This document shows positions 30,272 to 38,564 of a stretch of DNA of 64,000 nucleotides, piece by piece (the stretch's first letter is position 1; each line of letters opens with the position of its first letter). Source of the DNA: an uncultured Planctomyces sp. (GTDB taxonomy: Bacteria > Planctomycetota > Planctomycetia > Planctomycetales > Planctomycetaceae); NCBI GenBank assembly GCA_937904325.1, contig CALGTK010000374.1, positions 1 through 64,000 on the forward strand, given 5' to 3'. The notes below the pieces were generated by a model. The model searched no databases. It saw only the letters and a list, made by a program, of their open reading frames with translations, and was not told the origin of the DNA. The position numbers and the translations under genes were made by a program.

Positions 30272-30291
30272 GCCGGATCAAGCTCCGGCCT
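30270..30291 (+). repeat. Intercistronic hairpin between the formate dehydrogenase genes
   Basis: AGGCCGGA and TCCGGCCT pair perfectly (8 bp) around a 6-nt loop, with the left arm overlapping the TAG stop codon of the beta gene. No T-run follows. The element resembles REP/BIME-type palindromes and could adjust the ratio of the two subunits by stalling 3' exonucleases or weakly attenuating read-through. Confidence 0.6.
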
Positions 30292-30341
30292 GCGACAATC
30301 ATCCGTAATGCACAGACACTACTAACATTTATCGAGACGGC

Positions 30342-33338
30342 ATGATCACTCCAATTCCCGAACAACCAGATGTCACGCTGACAATTGATGGCCAGCAAGT
30401 CACCGTGCCAGCCGGATCAACGATCTGGGAAGCGGCACGTGCCGCTGGCATCAGCATTCCGGTGCTGTGCCATACTGACGGCATGGATCCAGTCGGCGTG
30501 TGCCGGATGTGCGTTGTGGATGCGGGCGAGCGCGTCCTCGCTCCGTCGTGCATGCGCGAATGCCAGCCGGACATGAAAGTCGATGCGTCGTCACCGAAGG
30601 TCGAGAAACACCGCAAGGTGCTGACGGAACTGCTCCTCAGCGAGCATCCGGTCCCGTGCGCACGCGAACTGTCATCGGGAGATTGTGAACTGGAAGCTCT
30701 CGGTCGTCAGTACGGAATTATGCCCGACACGCTAACCGAAGATGCAGACTGTGCGGGAGCAAGCTGCGTCGGTCCGCCGGAAAGGTTCGCACCAGCCGAA
30801 GCGCAACTCAACGACCACGAAGAGCGCACGGGGTGGCGAAGTCATGATGACAGCTCGCCGGTCATCGCCGTTGACCATCAGGCATGCATTCTGTGCGACC
30901 GTTGCGTCCGAGCCTGCGACGACATTCAGTCAAATGACGTCATCGGACGCAGCGGCAAGGGTTTTGCAAGCGAAATCGCTTTTGATCTGCGCGACCCGAT
31001 GGGCGACAGCTCCTGCGTGTCGTGCGGCGAATGCGTTAGTTCCTGCCCAACCGGAGCCCTCGTCCCACAGCAGATTACGTTGCCCATGATTCCGTTAGAC
31101 GAAATGACGTCGGTCGACAGCGTGTGTCCGTACTGCGGAGTCGGTTGTGCCATCACGTTTCACACTGTCGACAATCAGATCGTGCAGGCTGAAGGCCGCG
31201 ACAGCCCGGTCAATCACGGTCGGCTTTGTGTGAAAGGTCGATACGGTTGGGATTACCCGATGCACGCTCAGCGGCTGACAAAACCGTTGATCCGAATCGA
31301 CTCGGCCTATCCCAAAGGCCCGTTGTCCAGCGAGGTCACACAGTCCGTCAGCCGTCGCGCCGGCGGAGTCGTCGACTACGCCGAAGTAATGCCGGCGTTC
31401 CGTGAAGCATCGTGGGAAGAAGCCCTCGATCTAATCGGCAAGAAACTCGGAGGCATCCGTGACGAACACGGCGGCAACGCACTCGCTGGTTTCGGATCGG
31501 CTAAATGTTCGAACGAAGAAGCCTACCTGTTTCAAAAGCTTGTCCGCGCCGGATTCAGAACGAATAACGTCGATCACTGCACGCGGCTTTGCCATGCGTC
31601 CTCCGTCGCGGCTCTGATGGAAACGATCGGCTCCGGAGCCGTCACGAACGTCTTCGCCGATGTCGAACATTCGGCTGTTGCACTGGTCACGGGCAGCAAC
31701 GTCACTTCCAATCACCCCGTCGCGGCAACATTCATGAAGGCCGCCGCGAAGAAAGGCACGAAGCTGATCATGGTCGACGTACGGCGTCACGACCTCGCCG
31801 ATTTCTGCACACACTTCGCTCAGATCAAACCCGGCACAGACGTTGCCTTTTACAACGGTGTCATGCACACGCTGATTGCCGAAGGGCTGGTCGACCAGGA
31901 ATACATCGCCGCGCACACCGAAGACTTCGAAAAGCTGAAGACGTTGCTGCTGAGTGACTATTCGCCGGAAGTCGCCTCGCAGATTTGCGGAGTGCCCGCC
32001 GACGAAATTCGAGCCATCGCGCGAACGATCGGAGGAAAAGCAGAGGGACAGGAGTCGAGTGTCGAGCGACAGGCCGCTCACGACCCCTCGTCTCTCAACG
32101 CTCGCCCCTCAGCCATTCCCAGCATGCTTGTCTTCTGGGGGATGGGCATCTCTCAGCACACGACCGGAACCGACAACGCCCGGTGCCTGATCTCGTTGTG
32201 CCTGATGACCGGCAACGTTGGCAAACCAGGCTCGGGCCTGCATCCGCTGCGAGGTCAGAACAACGTCCAGGGAGCCAGTGACGCCGGACTGATCCCGATG
32301 GTCTTCCCAGACTACCAGCCCGTCACCGACGAAGTTATCCGCAAGAAGTTTGAAATCGCGTGGGGAAGAACGCTCGACGAAACTCCGGGTCTGACAGTCG
32401 TCGAGATCATGAAAGCCGCACTCGTCGGATCGATTAAAGGCATGTACATCCTCGGCGAGAACCCTTTCATTTCAGATCCGAACAGTAACAAAGTACGGAA
32501 GGCGCTGGCCTCGCTCGACTTCCTGGTCGTTCAGGACATTTTCCTGACCGAGACTGCCGAATTTGCCGACGTCATCCTGCCGGCCAGCAGCTACTTCGAA
32601 AAATCCGGTACCTACACCAACACCGACCGTCGAGTACAGATCGGCCGACCGGTGCTGGAAACTCCTGGCGAAGCGCGCGAAGACTGGCGAATCATTTGTG
32701 ACATCGCCGACCGTCTTGGCCTCCCCATGAATTACGAATCGCCCGCTGAAGTCTTCGCCGAGTTCACATCGCTCACGAAAAACTACGCCGGACTGACGCA
32801 CGACAATCTCGGCCCGACTGGCAAGCTCTGGCCATGCCCTGATCCAGACGCGGGCGACGGAGTTCAGATTCTGTTCGGTGATAGCTTCCCCACGGCAAAC
32901 GGTCGAGGCCGTTTCGTTCCGTGCCCTTATCTGCCCGCCGCCGAACTTCCCGATGAAAAATATCCCTTCGTACTGAGCACCGGTCGAGTCCTTGAGCACT
33001 GGCACACCGGCAGCATGACCCGCCGCAGCTACGCATTAAACTCAATCGAACCCAACGCCTTCGCCGCCATGCACCCGTCCGACATCGCCACCTTAAACCT
33101 GGAAACCGGAGACCACATCGCCGTCAGCAGTCGTCGAGGAACCATAGCTCTGGCTGTCCGCTCCGACGATTCCATCGAACCCGGTTGCGTCTTTATCCCG
33201 TTTCACTTCCGAGAAGCTGCTGCCAATGTCCTCACCACAGATGCTCTGGATCCCTACGGCAAGATCCCCGAATTCAAATATTGCGCTGTCAAAGTCGAAA
33301 AGTCGCAAACACTTACCACACACGAGGCAACGCCATAA
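30342..33338 (+). CDS. Formate dehydrogenase catalytic (molybdopterin) subunit
   Basis: This 998-aa protein oxidises formate at a molybdenum/tungsten bis-MGD centre. Domains in order: NuoG-like ferredoxin [2Fe-2S] ('CHTDGMDPVGVCRMC'); a His/Cys cluster region; two [4Fe-4S] motifs ('CILCDRCVRAC', 'CVSCGECVSSCPTG'); the molybdopterin N-terminal [4Fe-4S] motif ('CPYCGVGC' to 'CVKG'); and the catalytic region with metal ligand Cys417 and His418 in 'HCTRLCHASS'. The Mo ligand is therefore Cys, not selenocysteine. C-terminal motifs include 'LTGNVGKPGSGLHPLRGQNN' (quoted in part). A roughly 27-residue insert at about 566-592 looks foreign. It forms a two-gene operon with the NuoEF-like subunit. No fdhD or chaperone gene is in the window. 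Confidence 0.94.
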   Translation: MITPIPEQPDVTLTIDGQQVTVPAGSTIWEAARAAGISIPVLCHTDGMDPVGVCRMCVVDAGERVLAPSCMRECQPDMKVDASSPKVEKHRKVLTELLLSEHPVPCARELSSGDCELEALGRQYGIMPDTLTEDADCAGASCVGPPERFAPAEAQLNDHEERTGWRSHDDSSPVIAVDHQACILCDRCVRACDDIQSNDVIGRSGKGFASEIAFDLRDPMGDSSCVSCGECVSSCPTGALVPQQITLPMIPLDEMTSVDSVCPYCGVGCAITFHTVDNQIVQAEGRDSPVNHGRLCVKGRYGWDYPMHAQRLTKPLIRIDSAYPKGPLSSEVTQSVSRRAGGVVDYAEVMPAFREASWEEALDLIGKKLGGIRDEHGGNALAGFGSAKCSNEEAYLFQKLVRAGFRTNNVDHCTRLCHASSVAALMETIGSGAVTNVFADVEHSAVALVTGSNVTSNHPVAATFMKAAAKKGTKLIMVDVRRHDLADFCTHFAQIKPGTDVAFYNGVMHTLIAEGLVDQEYIAAHTEDFEKLKTLLLSDYSPEVASQICGVPADEIRAIARTIGGKAEGQESSVERQAAHDPSSLNARPSAIPSMLVFWGMGISQHTTGTDNARCLISLCLMTGNVGKPGSGLHPLRGQNNVQGASDAGLIPMVFPDYQPVTDEVIRKKFEIAWGRTLDETPGLTVVEIMKAALVGSIKGMYILGENPFISDPNSNKVRKALASLDFLVVQDIFLTETAEFADVILPASSYFEKSGTYTNTDRRVQIGRPVLETPGEAREDWRIICDIADRLGLPMNYESPAEVFAEFTSLTKNYAGLTHDNLGPTGKLWPCPDPDAGDGVQILFGDSFPTANGRGRFVPCPYLPAAELPDEKYPFVLSTGRVLEHWHTGSMTRRSYALNSIEPNAFAAMHPSDIATLNLETGDHIAVSSRRGTIALAVRSDDSIEPGCVFIPFHFREAAANVLTTDALDPYGKIPEFKYCAVKVEKSQTLTTHEATP

Positions 33339-33487
33339 ATTAGGCGTACATTGTGGGTAAGAACCACCATTCGTAATCCGGTGGCACAGATTGCATGCAG
33401 CGACGATAGAAAAGAACACAAAAATTGCACCTGCGAAGTCGACGTGGAGTCGTTCGGTCACTCAGCTTAGAACGGTCGCCCCTTCGT

Positions 33488-33967
33488 TCACTTTTTTTCG
33501 CGTTGCTGGTTTGGCTGGTGATTCGAATTTCGTCCGAGTTGGTTCGTCGGGGTTGTTGATTTCATCAGATGCACCATTGCGACTTTGCCGGCGTCCGCGA
33601 CTTTGCTGAACTGACTCTCTCCAGAGTAGTAACCACCGATCGTGGTGCCGAAGATTGATGCGACCAGTTGATCGTCCTGCCAGGCTTCGACGGTTGTGAT
33701 CAAATTTCGGCGATTGAGTTGGACGTAAACATCGGCCGATTCAGGACTAATCCAGGATTCTTCGCGCGACGGACACTCTTTGAGAGTGGCGTTAAATGCC
33801 GTGTTCACCCGAATCTCAAAACGTCGTTGCCTCATCAGCCTCTTGACGTTTCTGGGAATTCGATATTCATCGATCGGAATGATCCCTCATTGCGGTGGGC
33901 GACGCCATTCGAGTCCGCCGGACTCGTTACCCATAGCGAAGAAGCCGTTAACGTAATCCTGGATCAT
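33488..33967 (-). pseudogene. Broken leucyl/phenylalanyl-tRNA-protein transferase (Aat-like)
   Basis: A second Aat-like gene starts at ATG 33967 (MIQDYVNGFFAMGNESGG) but has an in-frame TGA at 33887-33889, where the family has Arg ('PPQ*GIIPIDEYRIPRNVK'). After the stop the homology continues: 'EESWISPESADVYVQLN', 'TTVEAWQDDQLVASIFGTTI', 'GGYYSGESQFSKVADAGKVA'. It ends early with an unrelated tail, lacking the last third of the protein. It is closely related to the intact gene just upstream on the same strand, so a tandem duplication followed by decay is likely. The GES motif, changed in the intact copy, is preserved here. Confidence 0.8.
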
Positions 33968-34129
33968 AGACCCACCCGAGAGCTGCCTGGACTCCAGAAC
34001 GCTCTGCAGCAGCATTTCGATATCGATCGGCAGTTTTCTCAGCCGCAGTCGTAACACGCTTTGAGTTAAAGATGTTCACATAGTCCTGCTCGTGAAGTGT
34101 GTGCGGTTGTGACATGAACTCGGCAACGT

Positions 34130-34807
34130 CTACGCGTCGGCGGTAGCCGTCGTTCGCTTGCTGGTGGTCTCGCCTTGCTTCAGCTTGAGGACGGCTTCTG
34201 AAGTTGGCCGTGGAATTTGATGAGCGAACCAGTCAAACTTCGCGGATGAAGCAACAGCAGCCAGAAGCTGTTTTCGAAAATCTTCCTTGCTCATTTTGAA
34301 GCAGCCAAACTGTTCAAGGTGAGGTGTGAATGCCTGTACGTCGTGCATCGCGAATGAGTGCGTTCGTAGCACGTGCATGCAATGCATGAATGCGATCTTG
34401 CCTGCATCTCGAACTTCGTTGAACTGACTGATGCCGACGAAATAGCCGCCAATCACCAGACCGAAGTAATCGCCGATCAATTCTGTTCCGTCCTGCCAGA
34501 CTTCGAAGCTGTGTGCAAAGCCCTGGCGGTGCAGCTTTGAATAGAGCTCAACGATCTGCGGACTGATCCACGTTTCTGTTCGTCCTGAAAAGTTCCGGGC
34601 GACGTCCTCAAAACAGCAGTCAATCGAGACTTGAAAGCGGTCCTGACGAAGCGTTCGCTTAAGATTTTTCGGGATGTGGAACTCGTCAATCGGCATGATC
34701 CCGCGATGTTCCTCGGACGACCAGAAAATTTCTCCTGAGTCAGAACTTGTCAGTGGAAATCGCCCACTCATGAAGGCATGAATGACGGCTTCTATCGAAG
34801 GGGACAC
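34130..34807 (-). CDS. aat: Divergent leucyl/phenylalanyl-tRNA-protein transferase (Aat-like)
   Basis: Aat transfers Leu or Phe from tRNA to proteins with basic N-termini, marking them for ClpS/ClpAP degradation. This 225-aa protein (GTG 34807) matches the family over its length: 'FMSGRFPL', 'GIMPIDEFHIPKNLKR', 'TWISPQIVELYSKLHRQGFA' (quoted in part) and 'HSFEVWQDGTELIGDYFGLV'. It differs where the family has 'GESMFS..DASK': here the motif is 'GISQFNEVRDAGK', so Ile126 replaces the conserved Glu. The Asp156/Gln158 pair ('HDVQAF') that aligns with the E. coli D186/Q188 catalytic pair is kept. Activity or substrate range may therefore differ. The C-terminus has a Thr/Lys-rich tail. Confidence 0.82.
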   Translation of the reverse strand: MSPSIEAVIHAFMSGRFPLTSSDSGEIFWSSEEHRGIMPIDEFHIPKNLKRTLRQDRFQVSIDCCFEDVARNFSGRTETWISPQIVELYSKLHRQGFAHSFEVWQDGTELIGDYFGLVIGGYFVGISQFNEVRDAGKIAFMHCMHVLRTHSFAMHDVQAFTPHLEQFGCFKMSKEDFRKQLLAAVASSAKFDWFAHQIPRPTSEAVLKLKQGETTSKRTTATADA

Positions 34808-34822
34808 ACTTTGGACATCGAG

Positions 34823-35107
34823 CTACAGATCAAAAACCCGTCGCTGATGGTTCGGGACCAGTTTGAGCGTTCCCAGAACGGCTGAGCGAGCTCCCAGGCG
34901 AAGTGGTGAAAGAAGCGATTTCAACATGCTGCACCGGAAATCAATGTTCAAGAAGAGAGTCAGTCGTAATAACAAATGGGTCTTCTGGAAATACATCGCA
35001 GTCTGGCGGTAATAGGTCAGAAACCCTGGATGGACAGGAGCCTTTACGGCCTCATGTTGAATAATCGGGTCTGTCACGAACCAGGCCCATCGCTTCTGCG
35101 AGGGCAT
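34823..35107 (-). CDS. Unrecognised small ORF upstream of aat
   Basis: This 94-codon frame ends 15 nt before the Aat-like gene on the same strand. It starts MPSQKRWAWFVTDPIIQHEA and contains hydrophobic and Arg-rich stretches, but I recognise no domain. A purine-rich stretch (AGGCGGA) abuts the ATG and is too close for a normal ribosome site. It may be a small real gene co-transcribed with aat, or a remnant. Confidence 0.25.
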   Translation of the reverse strand: MPSQKRWAWFVTDPIIQHEAVKAPVHPGFLTYYRQTAMYFQKTHLLLRLTLFLNIDFRCSMLKSLLSPLRLGARSAVLGTLKLVPNHQRRVFDL

Positions 35108-35603
35108 TCCGCCTGGAAATCATAGAGAACCGTTCTGGTCCGCGACTGCTGAGTATCAATCAGCCATGTCAAACTTCGGCAAAGATTCGACAGGGGATGG
35201 CAGCGTCACAATCGTGACATCTGTTACTGACATCCAGATTCGACTTAGTCAACATCCTGGTCGCATCGAGCTTCAGCTTCAGGCTAAGCTGATCAATTGT
35301 GGTGCTGATCAATGTGGTGCTGAATTTTCCGGATGTTAAGCACGTAAAGATCGGCTCGCGAGTAATTGCGGCGGGTGAAGCCACACCGTGTGATTAATGC
35401 TTACTTGGGATCTGCGCTGGGTGGCCCGGTGCGATTGTCCGGTGCGATTGTCCGGGTCACGGAGCGATAAGTGGCCCTATTATCCGTATCCGGTTTCGCG
35501 TTAGACGATTGAGACAAATTTCGCCAACTGTTTGTGAGGCATCCAGTGTCTGGGGTACCGGACAGCAAGCGGTTGGGGCACCCAATGAGCTTGATGATCC
35601 TGC
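35108..35603. other. Gene-free stretch with small tandem repeats
   Basis: No convincing gene is seen in about 500 bp. Two local duplications are present. One is a 13-nt unit (CCGGTGCGATTGT) twice in a row at 35426-35451. The other is a near-repeat of 'GCTGATCAA(T)TGTGGT' around 35284-35315. They suggest degraded coding sequence or slippage-prone DNA. Confidence 0.45.
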
Positions 35604-36593
35604 TTACTTGATCGCGCTGTGACGATGCAGCACGGCTTGAACCAACGCCTCACCGTAGAAACGCCAGAGAAATCCGGGAGACTGAGTGGCGGCGTTGGGG
35701 GGGAGTTCAAAGGTGATGGTAGGGATGCCGAGGGTGACCCCAGCGTAAGAGCCCAGTGAGCCAGGGCGACTACCGAGTTTCTCGACAGGCAGCGGGCAGT
35801 GCTCACTCATCACTGTGGCCAGATCTTTGGCGGGGCCGTCGTAGTCGACGCATTGCAACGGCTCGTGCAGCGTCACGATGTGGTTTGGCAGGGTGTCGTT
35901 GATGACCTGGTAGATGGCCAGTGCTTCCGGTTCGGACAGAGCGTTCAATCCGTAGCGGCTGGAGTTCTGCCGGTTCTCTGCCGGGAAGTTTCGGTTCAGG
36001 TCAACGCCTCGCGCGTTGTAGCGTTTTCCGCTTTCCACTCCATCCGGATTGACGACCGGCATTAGAACCAGCGTCACGCCATCGAGTAATTCGGAATTAG
36101 CGACAACGTGTTCGGCCAGATTATTCAGTAGCGGAGTCCCCGCTGCTTCGTTGCCGTGAATCGCCGCCATCATCAGTACGACATACTCCCCGTCGCCAAT
36201 TCTGCGGCAAACAATGGGCCTTTCTTCAACGGAATGTCCAACGGGCGTCTTAAGTGATGAGACGTTTCGAACGACTGGCTCTGCTTTTTCAGCAATGTGA
36301 GCAGTCAGTTTCGAATCGGTCGCCGACAGGTCGGTGGCGTCGCCCATTGGAACTTGCAAGGTTGTTGAATTACCAGAAGCATCCGCATTCGGTTTGAGTT
36401 GGGTGGTCGATTCAAGGTTCCGAGTCGATGATAGACCATCCTTTTGCAGCGGCCGCCAGCTACGAGTGGTTGGCCCACCCATCGTGAAAAGAAACGCCGC
36501 GACTGCTGCCAAAGAGAGGCTCGCAGCCAGCAGAGCTGCTGATCCTCGGCGGCTTTCCACAATTTGACAATCCGCGGATTCTCGACTGTTCAC
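35604..36593 (-). CDS. M14-family zinc carboxypeptidase, membrane anchored
   Basis: This 329-aa metallopeptidase resembles the MpaA (murein tripeptide amidase) branch of family M14. An N-terminal anchor (about residues 18-38) is followed by a Ser/Thr-rich linker to about 115, then the catalytic domain. Zinc ligands are His146 and Glu149 ('HGNEAAG') and His243 ('TLHEPL'). Substrate-binding residues are in 'GVDLNRNFP', and the catalytic Glu296 is in 'TFELPP'. It probably trims peptidoglycan peptides or other peptides outside the membrane. Its GTG start shares the last G of the gcvT stop (TAGTG), so translation of the two genes is probably coupled, although no functional link is obvious. Confidence 0.88.
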   Translation of the reverse strand: MNSRESADCQIVESRRGSAALLAASLSLAAVAAFLFTMGGPTTRSWRPLQKDGLSSTRNLESTTQLKPNADASGNSTTLQVPMGDATDLSATDSKLTAHIAEKAEPVVRNVSSLKTPVGHSVEERPIVCRRIGDGEYVVLMMAAIHGNEAAGTPLLNNLAEHVVANSELLDGVTLVLMPVVNPDGVESGKRYNARGVDLNRNFPAENRQNSSRYGLNALSEPEALAIYQVINDTLPNHIVTLHEPLQCVDYDGPAKDLATVMSEHCPLPVEKLGSRPGSLGSYAGVTLGIPTITFELPPNAATQSPGFLWRFYGEALVQAVLHRHSAIK

Positions 36594-37693
36594 TAATTCG
36601 CTCGCTTGTAGAACGGTAGATTCACAACTCGTGCGACGTGTCGTTTTCCTCGAATGTCGACTTCAACTTCAGTTCCAGTTGCTGAAACTGCGGCGTCGAC
36701 ATAACCCATTGCGATGGCTTTCTGAAGAGTCGGCGAAAAAGTTCCCGATGTTACTTCACCGGCTTGTTGCTCGCCTGAAAGTATTCCGGCACCTTCGCGA
36801 GCGATACGCTTTCCTTCGAGTTCCAAACCTATTCGCATTTTTCCTGTCGGCGATTCCGCAAGTTTTTTAAGGGCGGCACGGCCGATGAAGTCAGCGGCTT
36901 CGAGTTTGACGGCGAAGTCGAGGCCGGCAGTCAGCGGGTCGGTGGCTTCGTTTAACTCGTGACCGTACAGCGGCATTGCTGCTTCCAGCCGTAATGTGTC
37001 CCGGCAGCCCAGCGCGCAGGCCTGAACTCCGAATGGCTGGCCGGCTTCGAGCAGAACATTCCAGAGTTCCATTCCGGCTTCACTTGGCACAATTAACTCG
37101 AAACCGTCTTCGCCCGTGTAGCCGGTCCGGCTGACCAGCGCGTCCATCCCTGCAACGGTCATGGGTGCCGCCGAGTAGTAACGATGTTTCGAGGCGGTGT
37201 CCGCTTCAAGGGCGGTCAGAATCTCAACGGCCTTTGGTCCCTGCACGGCGATCATCGCGTGCGAAAGGGTCTGATCTTCAAGGTCGACGTTGAACTTCGA
37301 AATGTGCTGACCAATCCAGTCGACGATCTTCGTTCTGTTCGACGCATTGACGACTAGCATGTAGCAATCCGGCAGTCGATAGACGAGCACATCGTCAAGC
37401 ACACCACCGTTTTCGTTGCACACCAGCGAGTATCGCACCTGCCCGACCTGTAACTTCGAAACATCGTTGGTCAGCAGGTAATCGAGAAACGAGCAAGCAT
37501 AGTCACCCGCAAACCGAAGCCGCCCCATGTGCGAGATATCGAAAAGCCCGGCAGCGTTTCGAACGACGTTGTGTTCTTCTACAATCGTCGAATACTGAAC
37601 CGGCATGTGCCAGCCACCGAACTCGACCATCCGGCCGCCGTTTGCCGAATGCCAGTCGTGAAATGGTGTTTGCAGCAATTCCGTATCGCTCAT
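36593..37693 (-). CDS. gcvT: Aminomethyltransferase, glycine cleavage T protein
   Basis: GcvT takes the aminomethyl group from the H protein and, with tetrahydrofolate, makes methylene-THF and ammonia. The 366-aa protein has the whole family pattern: 'GGWHMPVQYS', 'ISHMGRLRFAG', 'DVLVYRL', 'VVNASNR', 'RTGYTGEDGFEL', 'GCRDTLRLEAAMPLYGHEL' (quoted in part) and the C-terminal beta-barrel ('REGAGILSGE', 'GTFSPTLQKAIAMGYV'). GGGAG lies a few nt before ATG 37693. The H and P proteins are not adjacent. Instead gcvT is translationally coupled to an M14 peptidase. Confidence 0.95.
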   Translation of the reverse strand: MSDTELLQTPFHDWHSANGGRMVEFGGWHMPVQYSTIVEEHNVVRNAAGLFDISHMGRLRFAGDYACSFLDYLLTNDVSKLQVGQVRYSLVCNENGGVLDDVLVYRLPDCYMLVVNASNRTKIVDWIGQHISKFNVDLEDQTLSHAMIAVQGPKAVEILTALEADTASKHRYYSAAPMTVAGMDALVSRTGYTGEDGFELIVPSEAGMELWNVLLEAGQPFGVQACALGCRDTLRLEAAMPLYGHELNEATDPLTAGLDFAVKLEAADFIGRAALKKLAESPTGKMRIGLELEGKRIAREGAGILSGEQQAGEVTSGTFSPTLQKAIAMGYVDAAVSATGTEVEVDIRGKRHVARVVNLPFYKRAN

Positions 37694-37780
37694 GATGCTC
37701 CCTTATCCTGTCAGGTCAGGGGGGGATCATAGCAACGAACTCGCGACTGTGTGAGCGGCCTGGAGCGAACTTCTCGCTTC

Positions 37781-38398
37781 TCAATTCCCGTTGAAGTCTT
37801 TCGGCTTTCCTTCGCCAGGTTTTTCTTCGAATTTCAGCGAGGCGGAATTCATGCAGTAACGCAGGCCAGTTTGCGGCGGTCCATCTTCAAAAATATGTCC
37901 CAGATGCGCGTCGCAGCGGCTGCAGAGAACTTCAGTTCGAACGCTGAAGAACGAACGGTCTTCCTCTTCTCGAACGGCCTCAGCACTGGCTGGTTTGAAG
38001 AAGCTCGGCCAACCAGTGCCCGACTTGTATTTGGTTGCCGATGAGAAAAGCAGCTTATCGCAGCAACGGCAGTGATAGAGACCTTCCTTCTTGTTATCCC
38101 AGTATGCGTTTTCACCGGATCGCTCAGTGCCTTTCTGCCGAGTGACATAAAACTGTTCGTCGGTCAGAATTTCTTTCCATTCAGCGTCGGTTTTCGGCTT
38201 CCACGGTTCTTGTGCCTCGACGGTTTCGATCGATCCATTTTCCGAAGGAGAATTTGCTTCGGGAGCAACTGGGACGGGCTCCGTCGAGCCAACCTGATCT
38301 TGCTCGGATGGGACAGAATTGTTCACATTCTGCTGGCTGTCAGCGCAGCCAATGAGAATTACGAGCAGACTTAACATCGCAACTGGCTTGATCATCAT
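37781..38398 (-). CDS. msrB: Lipoprotein methionine-R-sulfoxide reductase
   Basis: MsrB reduces the R form of methionine sulfoxide in oxidised proteins. This 205-aa copy is exported: lipobox LVILIGC with Cys18, then a Pro/Glu/Ser linker of about 45 residues. The domain (70-190) has the zinc pairs Cys110/Cys113 and Cys159/Cys162, 'GTGWPSFF' and the catalytic Cys182 in 'RYCMNSAS'. Cys112 lies between the first zinc pair. A resolving Cys may be absent, as in other single-Cys MsrBs. It probably repairs envelope proteins. GAGG lies 5 nt before the ATG. Confidence 0.94.
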   Translation of the reverse strand: MMIKPVAMLSLLVILIGCADSQQNVNNSVPSEQDQVGSTEPVPVAPEANSPSENGSIETVEAQEPWKPKTDAEWKEILTDEQFYVTRQKGTERSGENAYWDNKKEGLYHCRCCDKLLFSSATKYKSGTGWPSFFKPASAEAVREEEDRSFFSVRTEVLCSRCDAHLGHIFEDGPPQTGLRYCMNSASLKFEEKPGEGKPKDFNGN

Positions 38399-38564
38399 AA
38401 AAACCTCACGCAGCAGTTTTCAAAAGTGCTTCGAATTTAGAGCGTTCACGGCCCGACGTCAGCCCTATAAACTCTACGCTTTACGACAAACTCTAACTGG
38501 TGGCTAGAGCAACCAGCAAAACTCGGCAACCCGTTCTCATTTTCGAATTCTGACGCGAAGACGG

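Noticed and set aside
33887-33889. In-frame TGA in the second Aat-like gene as selenocysteine
   Set aside because: The position is normally Arg, no bacterial SECIS hairpin is evident after it, and the protein is also truncated at the C-terminus. Decay is simpler.
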